From: a virus
IMG/VR virus record: IMGVR_UViG_3300044730_000332
Coordinates: 1 to 38,082 of that record
Length of the DNA: 38,082 nt
Strand: one strand, 5' to 3'
The notes under the pieces are model-generated. The model was given only the letters and a program-made list of their open reading frames with translations, was not told the DNA's origin and did no database searches. Both the position numbers and the translations under genes were made by a program. This document shows, one piece after another, positions 8,448-16,175 of this stretch; within the stretch, counting starts at the first letter, position 1, and every line of letters begins with the position of its first letter.

Positions 8448-8453
8448 TATTTA
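8448..8453 (-). promoter_or_regulatory. Late-type box TAAATA for the 81-aa gene
   Basis: TAAATA, then ACACT, then the ATG at 8442: a 5-nt gap, too short for a ribosome site. Confidence 0.6.
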
Positions 8454-9200
8454 TTAGAATCCGTTAGTGGCTGAGTTGTAGAACAGTTTACCGGACCAGT
8501 TTGATGTTTTAGCTTGTGTTCCGCTCGCCCAACTAACGGTCATTGTTCCTGGGCCTGTTAGGTTACCGAACATAACACGGAAGGGATAATAAATGTTTGC
8601 TATCATTGCAATGGTTCCGCTCACTTCTGTAACACCGTGAAGGCCGCCGTTCTGGACAACAGCATTGGTATGAGTATATCCTGTAATGGCATCTGGTCCA
8701 ATCCACATATAACTAGCATCGTCTGTGCTAGTGTAGAATGTATAGGTATCTGTAGTAGGTGCTAAGAAGTATCCTGTAAGCATAATACTACTATACTCTG
8801 GTAGACTAGATAAGTTTAAACTTGTGTAAACACCTTGAGAAGTAGCAGCATAGGTATCAAAGAATGTTAGATCGTCGTTTGCCGGGATAAAATCTACACC
8901 AAAATAGCCATTAGCATTTGTTGTGCCAGTTACTGTGCGATGATAAACTCCAGATGTAAATGTAATAGCTGCAACGTTGATCCACGGACGTCCTAATAAC
9001 AGTCCGTCAGGATTTGAATTATTCACTAATGTATTTCCAGAATACTTAGTAGGCAGATTATCTATATCGTAGGTATTATTTTCTCTATAGTATGGCGCAG
9101 TAGTATCGCCTGCTGCTTGTCGTCTTGTTTGTGCTAAATCTAGTTTGGCTTCTTGCTTTAACTGTTTAGTTGCTAGTTCTGATATACCGTTTGCGGCCAT
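8454..9200 (-). CDS. PA14/GLEYA-like adhesin or fibre-associated virion protein (248 aa)
   Basis: An N-terminal helix of about 35 residues (KQLKQEAKLDLAQTRRQ) is followed by a beta-rich domain. Residues about 130-240 show the PA14/GLEYA pattern: a strand like SIMLTGYFLAP, the segment TDTYTFYTSTDDASYMWIGPDA, and later YYPFRVMFGN and MTVSWASG. In yeasts and bacteria this fold binds sugars and often uses a calcium held by Asp residues; the paired Asp in STDDASYMWIG fits. The adjoining tail fibre gene suggests a role in adsorption to host surface glycans. The gene has GGGAG about 6 nt before the ATG and a TAAATA box 17 nt upstream. The fold is inferred from pattern only. Confidence 0.7.
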   Translation of the reverse strand: MAANGISELATKQLKQEAKLDLAQTRRQAAGDTTAPYYRENNTYDIDNLPTKYSGNTLVNNSNPDGLLLGRPWINVAAITFTSGVYHRTVTGTTNANGYFGVDFIPANDDLTFFDTYAATSQGVYTSLNLSSLPEYSSIMLTGYFLAPTTDTYTFYTSTDDASYMWIGPDAITGYTHTNAVVQNGGLHGVTEVSGTIAMIANIYYPFRVMFGNLTGPGTMTVSWASGTQAKTSNWSGKLFYNSATNGF

Positions 9201-9217
9201 TATTACTCCCAGTTTAA

Positions 9218-9223
9218 TATTTA
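9218..9223 (-). promoter_or_regulatory. Late-type box TAAATA for the PA14-like gene
   Basis: ATAAATA on the minus strand, 17 nt before the ATG at 9200. It stands back to back with the plus-strand box at 9226. Confidence 0.55.
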
Positions 9224-9225
9224 TG

Positions 9226-9231
9226 TAAATA
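9226..9231 (+). promoter_or_regulatory. Late-type box TAAATA for the ALA synthase gene
   Basis: TAAATA, then 7 nt to the ATG at 9239. Together with the box at 9218-9223 it forms a compact divergent promoter pair between the adhesin and ALA synthase genes. Confidence 0.5.
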
Positions 9232-9238
9232 GTTGACT

Positions 9239-10450
9239 ATGATCAATAAAGCTCCCTTTAATAATCTACTCAAAACACTCAAAGACACGGGCAAATACCG
9301 TGTGTTCAACGACATTATCCGCGAAAAGGGCAAGTTTCCTTCAGCCATGTGGTACGGACCCTACAACATCAAAAGCATCACAAACTGGTGCAGCAACGAC
9401 TATTTGGGCATGGGTCAGCACAAAGTTGTGTTAGATGCCATGCATACTGCTCTAGATCACACAGGCGCAGGATCAGGTGGCACACGTAATATTGCAGGAA
9501 CCAGTCACTATCACGTGGCCTTGGAATACGAGCTGGCCACTCTACACAACAAGGCACGAGCTCTGCTGTTCTCATCAGCCTATGTGGCCAACGAGTGGAC
9601 TTTGATTGCTCTAAGCAAGATCATACCCAACATACATTTTGTTTCGGACAGTGAGAACCACAACAGCCTAGTCATAGGCATGGTTCACAGCCGAGCACCT
9701 AAGACTGTATTTCGTCACAACGATCTCAATCACCTAGAAGACATATTAACCAGCATACAACTCACAGGCAACGTGCCCTGCATTGTATTTGAATCAGTTT
9801 ACTCAATGGATGGCGACGTAGGACACATCAAAGAAATCTGCGATCTAGCAGACAAATATGGTGCTATGACCTACATCGATGAAGTACATGCGGTAGGACT
9901 CTATGGACCCCACGGTGGTGGGAAAGTTGAAGAGCTAGGGCTACAATCCCGTGTTGACATAGTCAACGGTACATTAGGGAAAGCCTATGGGGTCCAAGGT
10001 GGCTATATAGCTGCCGATGCAGAGGTCATTGACGCCATCCGTTCTGTAGCTGCTGGATTTATCTTTACCACATCAATGAGCCCTGTGAGCTGTGCAGGTG
10101 CATTAGCTGCGGTCAAGTATCTAAAGGATCATCAAGAGCTGAGAGACAAGCATCAAGAACGCAGTCGTAAACTCAAACATAGATTGGCTGTGGCTGGCAT
10201 GCCTGCAATGGAATGCACCAGCACACACATTGTTCCTATCCTAGTTGGGGAAGCTGTGCGTTGCAAGGCCATCAGCGATGAACTACTCAACGAGCACAAC
10301 ATCTATATCCAGCCTATCAATAATCCCACTGTGGCAGTGGGCACAGAGCGGTTACGTCTAGCACCTACTCCGTTCCACGATGATGGTATGATTGAAGATC
10401 TAATTACTGCTCTGGCTGCTTCATTTGCGTGTCACCCGGCGCAAGTCTAA
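9239..10450 (+). CDS. hemA: 5-aminolevulinate synthase (ALAS)
   Basis: 403 residues, full length for the family. A PLP enzyme (fold type I, alpha-oxoamine synthase family) that condenses glycine with succinyl-CoA to 5-aminolevulinate, the first step of the Shemin route to haem. Seen: [15 protein letters not shown] (residues 79-92), the [10 protein letters not shown] strand, [17 protein letters not shown] with Asp214 and His217 around PLP, and GTLGKAYG with the PLP lysine Lys248. The wording of these motifs fits ALAS better than the relatives Kbl or BioF. The start is the ATG behind a late box; a TTG 6 nt upstream almost touches the box. It overlaps the convergent cupin gene by 47 bp. Phage-encoded ALAS has been reported from aquatic viromes; a metabolic aid to the infected cell is inference. 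Confidence 0.92.
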   Translation: MINKAPFNNLLKTLKDTGKYRVFNDIIREKGKFPSAMWYGPYNIKSITNWCSNDYLGMGQHKVVLDAMHTALDHTGAGSGGTRNIAGTSHYHVALEYELATLHNKARALLFSSAYVANEWTLIALSKIIPNIHFVSDSENHNSLVIGMVHSRAPKTVFRHNDLNHLEDILTSIQLTGNVPCIVFESVYSMDGDVGHIKEICDLADKYGAMTYIDEVHAVGLYGPHGGGKVEELGLQSRVDIVNGTLGKAYGVQGGYIAADAEVIDAIRSVAAGFIFTTSMSPVSCAGALAAVKYLKDHQELRDKHQERSRKLKHRLAVAGMPAMECTSTHIVPILVGEAVRCKAISDELLNEHNIYIQPINNPTVAVGTERLRLAPTPFHDDGMIEDLITALAASFACHPAQV

Positions 10451-10787
10451 ATCGATCTTCAACGTAGTCCGAGGTGCTAACTTCAAAGATCACACTGTTG
10501 GCAACCAGTGCTTCGATTTGATGCGGACCAAGAGCTCCGAAATCTGCAGTTTTGCCTTCTTCTAGGATGGCTTCCTTGGCTTCACCTGTGCTAACATCAA
10601 TGTAGGTTACCTTGAATCTACCAGCATTGATAAACCAACTCTTGTATTTTTCTTTGTGAAACACCAAACTGGTTTTGGCTCCTGCACGTTCGAATACAAG
10701 GAGTTTTCCGCAGTATTTGTCGTTGTTGGCCCATACCAATTCAAATCCCCACCCTTTGTCTATTTTACCTAATGTTTGTAAGTTCAT
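10404..10787 (-). CDS. Cupin-fold protein (127 aa)
   Basis: A single small beta-barrel. Seen: [43 protein letters not shown], then [26 protein letters not shown], the strand order of cupins of the mannose-6-phosphate-isomerase/sugar-isomerase type. The His of FHKEKYKSW and of GPHQIEAL are possible metal ligands, but the set is thinner than in a classic metal cupin, so catalysis is uncertain. The ATG overlaps the stop of clpP (ATGA), so it is translated with clpP. Its 3' end overlaps ALA synthase tail to tail. Similar small cupins occur in T4-like aquatic phages; the substrate is unknown. Confidence 0.75.
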   Translation of the reverse strand: MNLQTLGKIDKGWGFELVWANNDKYCGKLLVFERAGAKTSLVFHKEKYKSWFINAGRFKVTYIDVSTGEAKEAILEEGKTADFGALGPHQIEALVANSVIFEVSTSDYVEDRFRLAPGDTQMKQPEQ

Positions 10788-11371
10788 GGTCGTTTCTCGA
10801 TTATTTTATCTACTAGGCCATAGGCCAGTGCTTCTTCTGCTGACATGAAGGTGTCACGATCCATGTCACGCTCGAAGTCTTGATAGGTCTTGCCTGCGGT
10901 ATTGTGTTTAACATAAAGTTCAGTTAAGATTGTTTTCATCTTAGTGATCTCTTTGTATTGGATTTCAATGTCACTTTGCATACCGCGAGCGCCACCTGAA
11001 GGCTGATGTATCATGTGACGTGCATAGGGCAACATGTATCGTTTACCTTTGGCACCTGCTTGTGCTAGAAAGCTGCCCATTGAGCAGGCCTGCCCCATCA
11101 CATAGGTAGCAACAGGACAACGAATAAACTGCATGGTATCATAGATACTCATGCCGGCAGTGATAACACCACCTGGGCTGTTGATAAACATGCTGATTTC
11201 TTTATCTGGATTTTCGCTTTCTAAGAACAGCAATTGGGCCACAACCAGATTGGCCATGTGATCTTCTACAGGACCATTCAACATGATAATACGCTCTTTG
11301 AGCAAACGACTAAAGATGTCGTAGGCCCGCTCACCTTTTGATGTAGATTCAACTACCATTGGTACTAACAT
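10784..11371 (-). CDS. clpP: ATP-dependent Clp protease proteolytic subunit
   Basis: 195 residues, normal for mature ClpP. The catalytic triad is complete: Ser97 in GQACSMGSF, His122 in MIHQPSGG and Asp169 in [14 protein letters not shown] (oxyanion loop) and the axial NGPV segment are also present. ClpP forms a 14-mer barrel that degrades proteins fed by ClpA/ClpX; no unfoldase is in this window, so it would use the host's. The start at 11371 is chosen because AAAGGA lies 7 nt upstream; a TTG further up has no ribosome site. It has its own sigma70 promoter and is coupled to the cupin gene downstream. Likely an acquired host gene that reshapes host proteolysis during infection. Confidence 0.95.
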   Translation of the reverse strand: MLVPMVVESTSKGERAYDIFSRLLKERIIMLNGPVEDHMANLVVAQLLFLESENPDKEISMFINSPGGVITAGMSIYDTMQFIRCPVATYVMGQACSMGSFLAQAGAKGKRYMLPYARHMIHQPSGGARGMQSDIEIQYKEITKMKTILTELYVKHNTAGKTYQDFERDMDRDTFMSAEEALAYGLVDKIIEKRP

Positions 11372-11395
11372 AGAATTCCTTTTGTGCAAAATTAA

Positions 11396-11424
11396 AGTAT
11401 AACGTGTCTAGTAATTATTGTCAA
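11396..11424 (-). promoter_or_regulatory. Sigma70-like promoter of clpP
   Basis: Minus strand: TTGACA, 17-bp spacer, TATACT, then a short leader with AAAGGA before the clpP ATG. Confidence 0.8.
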
Positions 11425-11429
11425 GGCTC

Positions 11430-11458
11430 TTGTTTTCTTTGTAATCTGAGCATATAAT
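11430..11458 (+). promoter_or_regulatory. Sigma70-like promoter upstream of the HNH gene
   Basis: TTGTTT, 17-bp spacer, TATAAT. The -35 is weak. It lies back to back with the clpP promoter and about 30 nt before the HNH start. Confidence 0.5.
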
Positions 11459-11480
11459 AGTCATGTAATCAACCCGCAGT

Positions 11481-11486
11481 TAAATA
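11481..11486 (+). promoter_or_regulatory. Late-type box TAAATA for the HNH gene
   Basis: TAAATA, then TATC, then the ATG at 11491. The box and spacer are identical to those of the minus-strand gene starting at 3115. Confidence 0.6.
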
Positions 11487-11490
11487 TATC

Positions 11491-12003
11491 ATGAGCACCC
11501 TTTTATTAAACGCAGACATGCAACCTGTAAGCCTTTTACCCTTGAGTGTGGTAGATTGGCAGGAAGCCATACGATACATGGTTCTGGACAAGGTCAAGGT
11601 CTTGGAATGGCATGACGATTGGATTGTCCACAGTGCCAGATGGCAGACTCGTGTGCCTGCTGTGATCATGTTGAACACATATCAAAAACCCAAACATACC
11701 ATGCGGTTGAGCAAACGCAACATATTCCTGCGTGATGCCTACACCTGTCAATACTGTGGCACAAATGTCACAGAAACCAACGCCACTTTGGATCACGTGC
11801 ATCCTGTGAGCCTGGGCGGCAAGACCACTTGGGAAAACTCGACCACAGCCTGCAAACATTGTAACTATCGCAAGGCAGCTCATGTGGGTAAAATGAAGCC
11901 AAAGATTGCTCCTTACAAGCCTACATTTTGGGATCTAGTTGCCAAACGCAGGGTTAGAGGCTATCACCTGGGCCATCCTAGCTGGGCGGACTATTTAGGA
12001 TAA
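11491..12003 (+). CDS. HNH endonuclease (McrA-like)
   Basis: 170 residues. The N-terminal domain (LLLNADMQPVSLLPLSVVDWQEAI) is the one found in a widespread bacterial and phage HNH group. The HNH module occupies residues 86-127: CQYCG (Cys86, Cys89), LDHVHP (Asp101, His102, His104), the ENSTTAC segment with Asn116, then CKHCN (Cys121, Cys124). The two CxxC pairs hold a structural zinc, and the His/Asn residues bind the catalytic metal. All key residues are present, so nicking or cutting activity is likely. Roles in such phages include homing, packaging or host DNA breakdown; the position before the ligase gene does not decide. It has no Shine-Dalgarno sequence and begins right behind a TAAATA box. 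Confidence 0.9.
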   Translation: MSTLLLNADMQPVSLLPLSVVDWQEAIRYMVLDKVKVLEWHDDWIVHSARWQTRVPAVIMLNTYQKPKHTMRLSKRNIFLRDAYTCQYCGTNVTETNATLDHVHPVSLGGKTTWENSTTACKHCNYRKAAHVGKMKPKIAPYKPTFWDLVAKRRVRGYHLGHPSWADYLG

Positions 12004-12020
12004 TCAATCCAAAATATCGC

Positions 12021-12049
12021 TTGACAACTCCACTGTTCGATGCTATAAT
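12021..12049 (+). promoter_or_regulatory. Sigma70-like promoter of the DNA ligase operon
   Basis: TTGACA, 17-bp spacer ending TGC, TATAAT: a near-consensus, extended -10 promoter, 30 nt before the ligase ATG. Confidence 0.85.
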
Positions 12050-12079
12050 ATTAGCATTGTAACAGTTTAGGAGCAGAAA

Positions 12080-13393
12080 ATGAGAACACAACCGCAAGCA
12101 GTTATTGCTCAACTTGAAGCAGACAACAGCCGTTTGGCCAAAGAAGCTATTCTTGCAGAAGCAATGACAGAAGGGCTAGATGAATTCTTCGAAGGAGTTC
12201 GCTGGTGTTTGGACAAACTGCATACCTTTGGAGTCAAGCAGGTTCCAGAGAGTGATGCAGATGGACAGGGCCTAAGCTGGGCCAACTTCAGTGAATTGGC
12301 AGATGCTCTGTATCGCAGAACACTCACAGGTCATGCCGCACGTGATGCCATCAAATTGGCCATGGATGTGGCCACCAAAGATCAATGGAATGGATTCTAT
12401 CGTAGGATCCTTATCAAAGACCTTCGCTGTGGTGTTTCAGAAAAGACAGTAAACACTGTGGCCAAGAAAAGCAAGAAGCCCGAATATGCTGTGCCTGTGT
12501 TTGAGTGCATGTTGGCGCACGATGGTGCCAATCACGAAGGCAAGATCACAGGCAAGAAATTGGTTGAGCCCAAACTGGATGGTGTGCGTGTGCTAACTGT
12601 GGTAGACTACGAAAGCCGCACAGTTGTGATGTATACTCGCAACGGCAAAGAACTAGTAAACTTTCCGCACATCGTCAAGGCCTTTGAAGACAACATGGAC
12701 AATTGGGGCCGCAGTTATGTGTTTGATGGAGAAGTGATTTCAAACTCATTCCAGGATCTCATGAAACAGGTGCACAGGAAATCGGATGTGCAGGCACAGG
12801 ATGCTAGACTCATGCTGTTTGACATCGTGCCTTTGGCAGAATTCAAAGCAGGAGCCAGTGTGATGGGCCAGAAGCGCCGTAGTGCTTTCCTGCGTGAAAA
12901 CTTCTCCAAACTGTTCGCAGACTCAGGTTGCATTGAAATCATCACACAACGAGAGTTTGATCTAGACGTGTTCACTGATGAAATTGAGTTTAAAGACTAC
13001 AACAAAGCTGCCGTGGCCGCAGGCTATGAAGGCATTATGATCAAAGATCCCAATGGCAAATGGGAGGGCAAGCGAAGTGTGGCTTGGCTCAAGCAAAAGC
13101 CCTTTATCGAAGTCAGCCTTGCTGTGATTGAAACAGAAGAAGGCACAGGCCGCAACGTGGGCAAGATGGGTGCCCTGGTATGTGAAGGCACAGAAGATGG
13201 CAAGCTGATCCGAGTAAACGTGGGTTCGGGCTTCTCAGACAAGGATCGTGATGAATTTTGGCAGTGCAAGGTAGACGGACAGGTCATTGAAGTCAGAGCT
13301 GATGCTATCACACAGAACCAAGACGGCACCTATAGTCTACGCTTTCCAAGGTTCATGCGCTTCCGTGGCTTCAAAGCAGGAGAAAAGATATGA
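12080..13393 (+). CDS. ATP-dependent DNA ligase
   Basis: 437 residues, somewhat shorter than T4 gp30 (487). It seals nicks in duplex DNA, with a covalent AMP on the motif I lysine. Seen: motif I EPKLDGVR with Lys165, motif III-type FDGEV, motif IV YEGIMIKDPN, motif V WLKQKP, and a C-terminal OB-fold region. About 150 N-terminal residues form a helical domain as in T4-type ligases. AGGAG stands 8 nt before the ATG, and the ATGA at its end couples it to the next small gene. It heads a plus-strand operon of four tightly overlapping genes plus the zinc-finger gene, and has an early-type promoter, as expected for a replication and repair gene. Confidence 0.93.
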   Translation: MRTQPQAVIAQLEADNSRLAKEAILAEAMTEGLDEFFEGVRWCLDKLHTFGVKQVPESDADGQGLSWANFSELADALYRRTLTGHAARDAIKLAMDVATKDQWNGFYRRILIKDLRCGVSEKTVNTVAKKSKKPEYAVPVFECMLAHDGANHEGKITGKKLVEPKLDGVRVLTVVDYESRTVVMYTRNGKELVNFPHIVKAFEDNMDNWGRSYVFDGEVISNSFQDLMKQVHRKSDVQAQDARLMLFDIVPLAEFKAGASVMGQKRRSAFLRENFSKLFADSGCIEIITQREFDLDVFTDEIEFKDYNKAAVAAGYEGIMIKDPNGKWEGKRSVAWLKQKPFIEVSLAVIETEEGTGRNVGKMGALVCEGTEDGKLIRVNVGSGFSDKDRDEFWQCKVDGQVIEVRADAITQNQDGTYSLRFPRFMRFRGFKAGEKI

Positions 13394-13596
13394 ACCAACG
13401 AATTCGAGAACTTGAGAAACAATGTTGGAGTCACCGTGTGGACGGAGTCCTAGTAGACGGACATTTACATTTTGATACACAAAAGTTTAACAACCTGATC
13501 ATCGAAGACTGTATTCGTACCTTGCGTAGCAATGGCTACGATGATGCGGCAAAATGCCTACAGGACATACACTTTGGAATTGAGAACCCAGTATGA
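13390..13596 (+). CDS. Small conserved phage protein (68 aa)
   Basis: Starts inside the ligase stop (ATGA) and ends inside the next start (ATGA), which makes it a convincing gene. The pattern MNQRIRELEKQ, then FDTQKFNNLIIEDCIRTL, then HFGIE at the end is a small family seen widely in T4-like and other large phages; I know it only as a conserved protein without assigned function. Mostly helical, no membrane segment or metal motif. It is translated together with DNA ligase, which may hint at replication or repair. Confidence 0.75.
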   Translation: MNQRIRELEKQCWSHRVDGVLVDGHLHFDTQKFNNLIIEDCIRTLRSNGYDDAAKCLQDIHFGIENPV

Positions 13597-13829
13597 GTGG
13601 CACACCAGCAAGCTCTAGCCCAGGCATATCAGGCTTTATTGAAATCTTCGAAGGTCGCTTGAATAAGATGAAGCTACACCTTAAAGAAGAATTAAGCAAA
13701 GCTAAAGGTGAACGAGACCGTAAATCCATACGCAGGATTATTGCTGATGCTAGAAAGCTCAACAAGACACTGAAAGGAATGCGTAATGCCAATACCAAAC
13801 TGTGTCCACATTGCGGAGAAAAGCTATGA
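13593..13829 (+). CDS. Small basic protein with a C-terminal CxxC knuckle (78 aa)
   Basis: Function unknown. A Ser/Pro/Gly-rich N-terminus is followed by a strongly basic helix (about residues 20-65, a Lys/Arg-rich coiled region) and ends LCPHCGEKL. One CxxC pair could hold zinc only as a dimer or together with His. The basic helix suggests nucleic acid binding. Both ends overlap neighbours by ATGA, so it is tightly coupled in the ligase operon. Confidence 0.65.
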   Translation: MSGTPASSSPGISGFIEIFEGRLNKMKLHLKEELSKAKGERDRKSIRRIIADARKLNKTLKGMRNANTKLCPHCGEKL

Positions 13830-14209
13830 GTGAATATACCCCAGATCGTTGGTGCGTGATACGCATACCCAGCCCCAAAGAAACTGTCTACAAGGTGTTT
13901 GCTTCGTGGTCGGGCAGTTACACTGGGGGAGACTCTTGGAAGCTGAACTCAGGTATCACCCAAGCTACATTAGTTGACGGGGCTTGGGAGTTTGAAGGCA
14001 CATCAGGCAGCGTGTATCGATGCAGGGCAGGCAGCTATGGGGCCAATGCCTATGGCCGTGCTGTGTTAGATGACATGATCCGCAGAACCCACGAGGGCGT
14101 AGGCATTGACATAGACATCCTAGATAAAGATACAGATTGGGCAGGCCTAGACTATGACCCTTTGCAACAATGGATTAGGCAGGGTGGTGATTTAACCCAA
14201 ACAGACTAA
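13826..14209 (+). CDS. Conserved phage protein (127 aa)
   Basis: The chosen ATG overlaps the previous stop (ATGA); a GTG 24 nt upstream in frame lacks that coupling. The middle carries FASWSGSYTGGDSWKLNSGIT and SGSVYRCRAGSYG, a pattern I recognise from uncharacterised proteins of many large phages. It looks like a compact beta-rich cytoplasmic protein with an acidic C-terminal half. Last tightly coupled gene of the ligase operon; function unknown. Confidence 0.75.
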   Translation: MSEYTPDRWCVIRIPSPKETVYKVFASWSGSYTGGDSWKLNSGITQATLVDGAWEFEGTSGSVYRCRAGSYGANAYGRAVLDDMIRRTHEGVGIDIDILDKDTDWAGLDYDPLQQWIRQGGDLTQTD

Positions 14210-14258
14210 GTAAAGAATCATTGCAACAAACCATTAACCACCATTGAGGAAGCAGTAT

Positions 14259-14540
14259 ATGAACAACGACCGAGAACAATTAGACGTCAGCGCCAGCGAA
14301 GAAGGCGAACAGGCACAGGCCATTGCTATGATACGTGATGCACAGGCTCTAGATGCTGTGCGTCAAAAGCTGGCCAAACAGCGCAGTCAGCCCAGCTTGA
14401 CAGAGTGTGATGCATGTGGGGAAGATATTCCCGAGGCTCGCAGACTAGCTGTGCCGGGTGTTACCATGTGTATCTATTGCCAATCAAAGTCAGAACGCTT
14501 TACAGCCAACTATCGACAGCCTGGTGACAGCTCAGAGTAA
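14259..14540 (+). CDS. DksA/TraR-type C4 zinc-finger protein (93 aa)
   Basis: The N-terminal half is an acidic and polar helix (residues 10-45); the C-terminal half has CDAC (Cys50, Cys53) and CIYC (Cys71, Cys74) around ARRLAVPGVTM, the standard DksA/TraR zinc finger. Short TraR-like proteins from phages and plasmids bind RNA polymerase through the secondary channel and change promoter use without ppGpp. The length fits TraR (about 73) more than DksA (151). GAGGAAG lies 8 nt before the ATG, which decides against an upstream TTG. The 3' end overlaps the convergent AlgH gene by 41 bp. A role in steering host transcription is plausible but inferred. Confidence 0.82.
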   Translation: MNNDREQLDVSASEEGEQAQAIAMIRDAQALDAVRQKLAKQRSQPSLTECDACGEDIPEARRLAVPGVTMCIYCQSKSERFTANYRQPGDSSE

Positions 14541-15063
14541 CCACTCCACCCCATAGGTCTTCCACAGGCTGTTCAAACAGCCACTCAGGGCCTAGATTTT
14601 GTGCGGTCAACCACGACTGCTCTTTGCGCCATACCCCCTGACCCTCAATCTCCTGATCCAGCTGCCCTGGGCCCCATGAAGCATAGCCCATGAACAGTCT
14701 AAAGTGGCGGGGCATGTCATGATCCATCATGCAATGAAACATTTCCAGTGAACTGGTCATGGCCCAGGCTGATGTAATCATCACGGTGTCACTGCATACC
14801 CAGTCTGAGCTGTGCAGCATCCATACACTTTGTGAGCCCATGGGCCCGCCCCAATACACAGGCATAGGGGGTAGCCCTGTGTGATCTATGTCGGCATGTT
14901 TGAGTATTTCATCTAGGGTGTGACCCAAGGGTCTATTCACACACAGGCCATGAGCACCTCGTTCATCGCTGTGGGTCAACATCAGCACTGAATCCCTGAA
15001 TCGGGGGTCAGGCATGTTTGGGGGTGCTATCAGCAGATCAGTGGGGTTTAGGGCCAGTGTCAT
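14500..15063 (-). CDS. YqgE/AlgH family protein (UPF0301)
   Basis: 187 residues, the normal size. Seen: LLIAPPNMPDPRFRDSVLMLTHSDERGAHGLCVNRPLG near the N-terminus, VYWGGPM, the LHSSDW strand and FRLFMGYASWGPGQLDQEIEG, all hallmarks of this bacterial family. Its biochemical role is unsettled; AlgH is named for an effect on alginate regulation in Pseudomonas, and structures show a fold of unclear activity. It is nearly always chromosomal, so a phage copy is notable. The ATG at 15063 overlaps the previous stop (ATGA) and is preferred over an upstream TTG. It is the last gene of a four-gene minus-strand operon. Confidence 0.9.
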   Translation of the reverse strand: MTLALNPTDLLIAPPNMPDPRFRDSVLMLTHSDERGAHGLCVNRPLGHTLDEILKHADIDHTGLPPMPVYWGGPMGSQSVWMLHSSDWVCSDTVMITSAWAMTSSLEMFHCMMDHDMPRHFRLFMGYASWGPGQLDQEIEGQGVWRKEQSWLTAQNLGPEWLFEQPVEDLWGGVVTLSCHQAVDSWL

Positions 15064-15545
15064 GACCAATCAGGTAAAGGTCCGCCGTATTTCTTGCCTT
15101 TGATCTTCTTGCCACGGACTTTGACTCGCTCTGAGCCCACTTTGTGACTCTTGCCGCCATCTCTGCTGCGATAGCCTTGACTCTTGCAGCTGGCAAGATT
15201 TGAAGCACCCAGGGCTGAGTCTGGCTTGCCGCTTTGGCACAGATCACGACTAGCAGGCTCTTCGCTGACTGCTGAATCCCCAGTGGTGATGCCCAAGATG
15301 TCATCGTTCAAAGGAAAGTTCAGTTCCTGGAAACGTTCTGGTAGTTCCTGTGTGTCTATGATAAACTCCAGCTCCTCGGAGCTGGGATGTTCCTTCATTA
15401 GAACCTGTGCAGCAGCATCGTGTGCTTCTGCGTTTGACCATATGTCCACATCATAGTGTTCTTTGTATAGACTGGCCACGGCATCCATGACCAATCTGTA
15501 GTCACAGGTGAATATGTTTTCTGTGACGATTTCACGTATTTTCAT
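15060..15545 (-). CDS. Conserved phage protein with basic C-terminal tail (161 aa)
   Basis: The N-terminal 85 residues are acidic and helical. The C-terminal 60 residues are highly basic with a pattern I know from T4-like phages: SALGASNLASCKSQGYRSRDG, then KVGSERVKVRGKKIKGKKYGGPLPDWS at the end. The closing GGPLPDWS is typical of this group, which has no assigned function. Two Cys (CQSGKP and SCKSQG) may bind metal. It overlaps both neighbours by ATGA. The acidic head and basic tail suggest a nucleic-acid-binding or capsid-linked protein, as inference. Confidence 0.7.
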   Translation of the reverse strand: MKIREIVTENIFTCDYRLVMDAVASLYKEHYDVDIWSNAEAHDAAAQVLMKEHPSSEELEFIIDTQELPERFQELNFPLNDDILGITTGDSAVSEEPASRDLCQSGKPDSALGASNLASCKSQGYRSRDGGKSHKVGSERVKVRGKKIKGKKYGGPLPDWS

Positions 15546-15772
15546 GCCAGTTTTGCTCCAATCATCACGCAGGATACCAATAGGTTCTTGATGTCTTGAT
15601 CATCTGCTTGTGCGTTGAGTTGATCTGATCTAACCAGATCCTGCATGAGCTCTTGATATTCTTCAAGACTGATACCCCCACCCTCATATTGCTGCATTAT
15701 GGCCAGAGCCATTTGAGCACGTTCACGAGCCCATGGTGGTCCCGATTGTGCTAGTTCATGTAGTTGTTGCAT
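15542..15772 (-). CDS. Small helical protein (76 aa)
   Basis: Function unknown. Mostly alpha-helical, with WARERAQMALAIMQQYEGGGISLEEYQELMQDLV and a short hydrophobic end (NLLVSCVMIGAKLA). The start is taken at 15772, where the ATG shares bases with the upstream stop (TAATG) and AGGGAG lies 6 nt upstream; an ATG two codons earlier sits directly on that ribosome site. It overlaps the downstream gene by ATGA, so it is co-translated in the AlgH operon. Confidence 0.65.
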   Translation of the reverse strand: MQQLHELAQSGPPWARERAQMALAIMQQYEGGGISLEEYQELMQDLVRSDQLNAQADDQDIKNLLVSCVMIGAKLA

Positions 15773-16161
15773 TACCATCTCCCTAGTATGCCCGCAGCTG
15801 CTCGCTGGGCCTGTTGTTGCATGACGGTTCGTTTGAGTTCACAGTAAGTGACACTGGCCTGGCCCTTGGATGTGCGTGTATACATGTCTTCCACAGTGGC
15901 CTGCATGGGTGCGATCAACCGGATCACATCTTTTTGTAGAGCACCTTTGCTAGCACTGTAGAGTTCAAACCAACGCAGGTCATCACGTATGCGAGTGATC
16001 TGAGCCAGTTGATCCCCAGCACAGTTGAGTCGATCTATGCCCAGTCTAACGTCTACAATGCGGGCACTTTGATTGTCGTCCCAGAATGAAGGTATCCATG
16101 TGCTCACAGTGGCACAACCCGATATCAGCACAGAGACTATGATAGTAAAGATGAGTTTCAT
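15772..16161 (-). CDS. Predicted lipoprotein (129 aa)
   Basis: Begins MKLIFTIIVSVLISGCATV: a short signal sequence with lipobox LISGC (lipidated Cys16), so the mature protein should be anchored in the membrane of a Gram-negative cell. The rest is helical with charged residues, and two Cys (CAGDQL and YCELKR) may form a disulfide in the periplasm. It is longer and less Pro-rich than an Rz1 spanin, so a lysis role is not shown. The ATG lies 5 nt after a TAAATA box with no ribosome site (leaderless), and the gene heads the AlgH operon. Superinfection exclusion or lysis are possible roles. Confidence 0.72.
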   Translation of the reverse strand: MKLIFTIIVSVLISGCATVSTWIPSFWDDNQSARIVDVRLGIDRLNCAGDQLAQITRIRDDLRWFELYSASKGALQKDVIRLIAPMQATVEDMYTRTSKGQASVTYCELKRTVMQQQAQRAAAGILGRW

Positions 16162-16166
16162 GTAGA

Positions 16167-16172
16167 TATTTA
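16167..16172 (-). promoter_or_regulatory. Late-type box TAAATA for the lipoprotein operon
   Basis: TAAATA, then TCTAC, then the ATG at 16161 on the minus strand: a 5-nt gap. Confidence 0.6.
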
Positions 16173-16175
16173 CCC

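Noticed and set aside
15772-16161. Lipoprotein called as Rz1-type spanin
   Set aside because: It is too long, not proline-rich, and not nested in an Rz gene.
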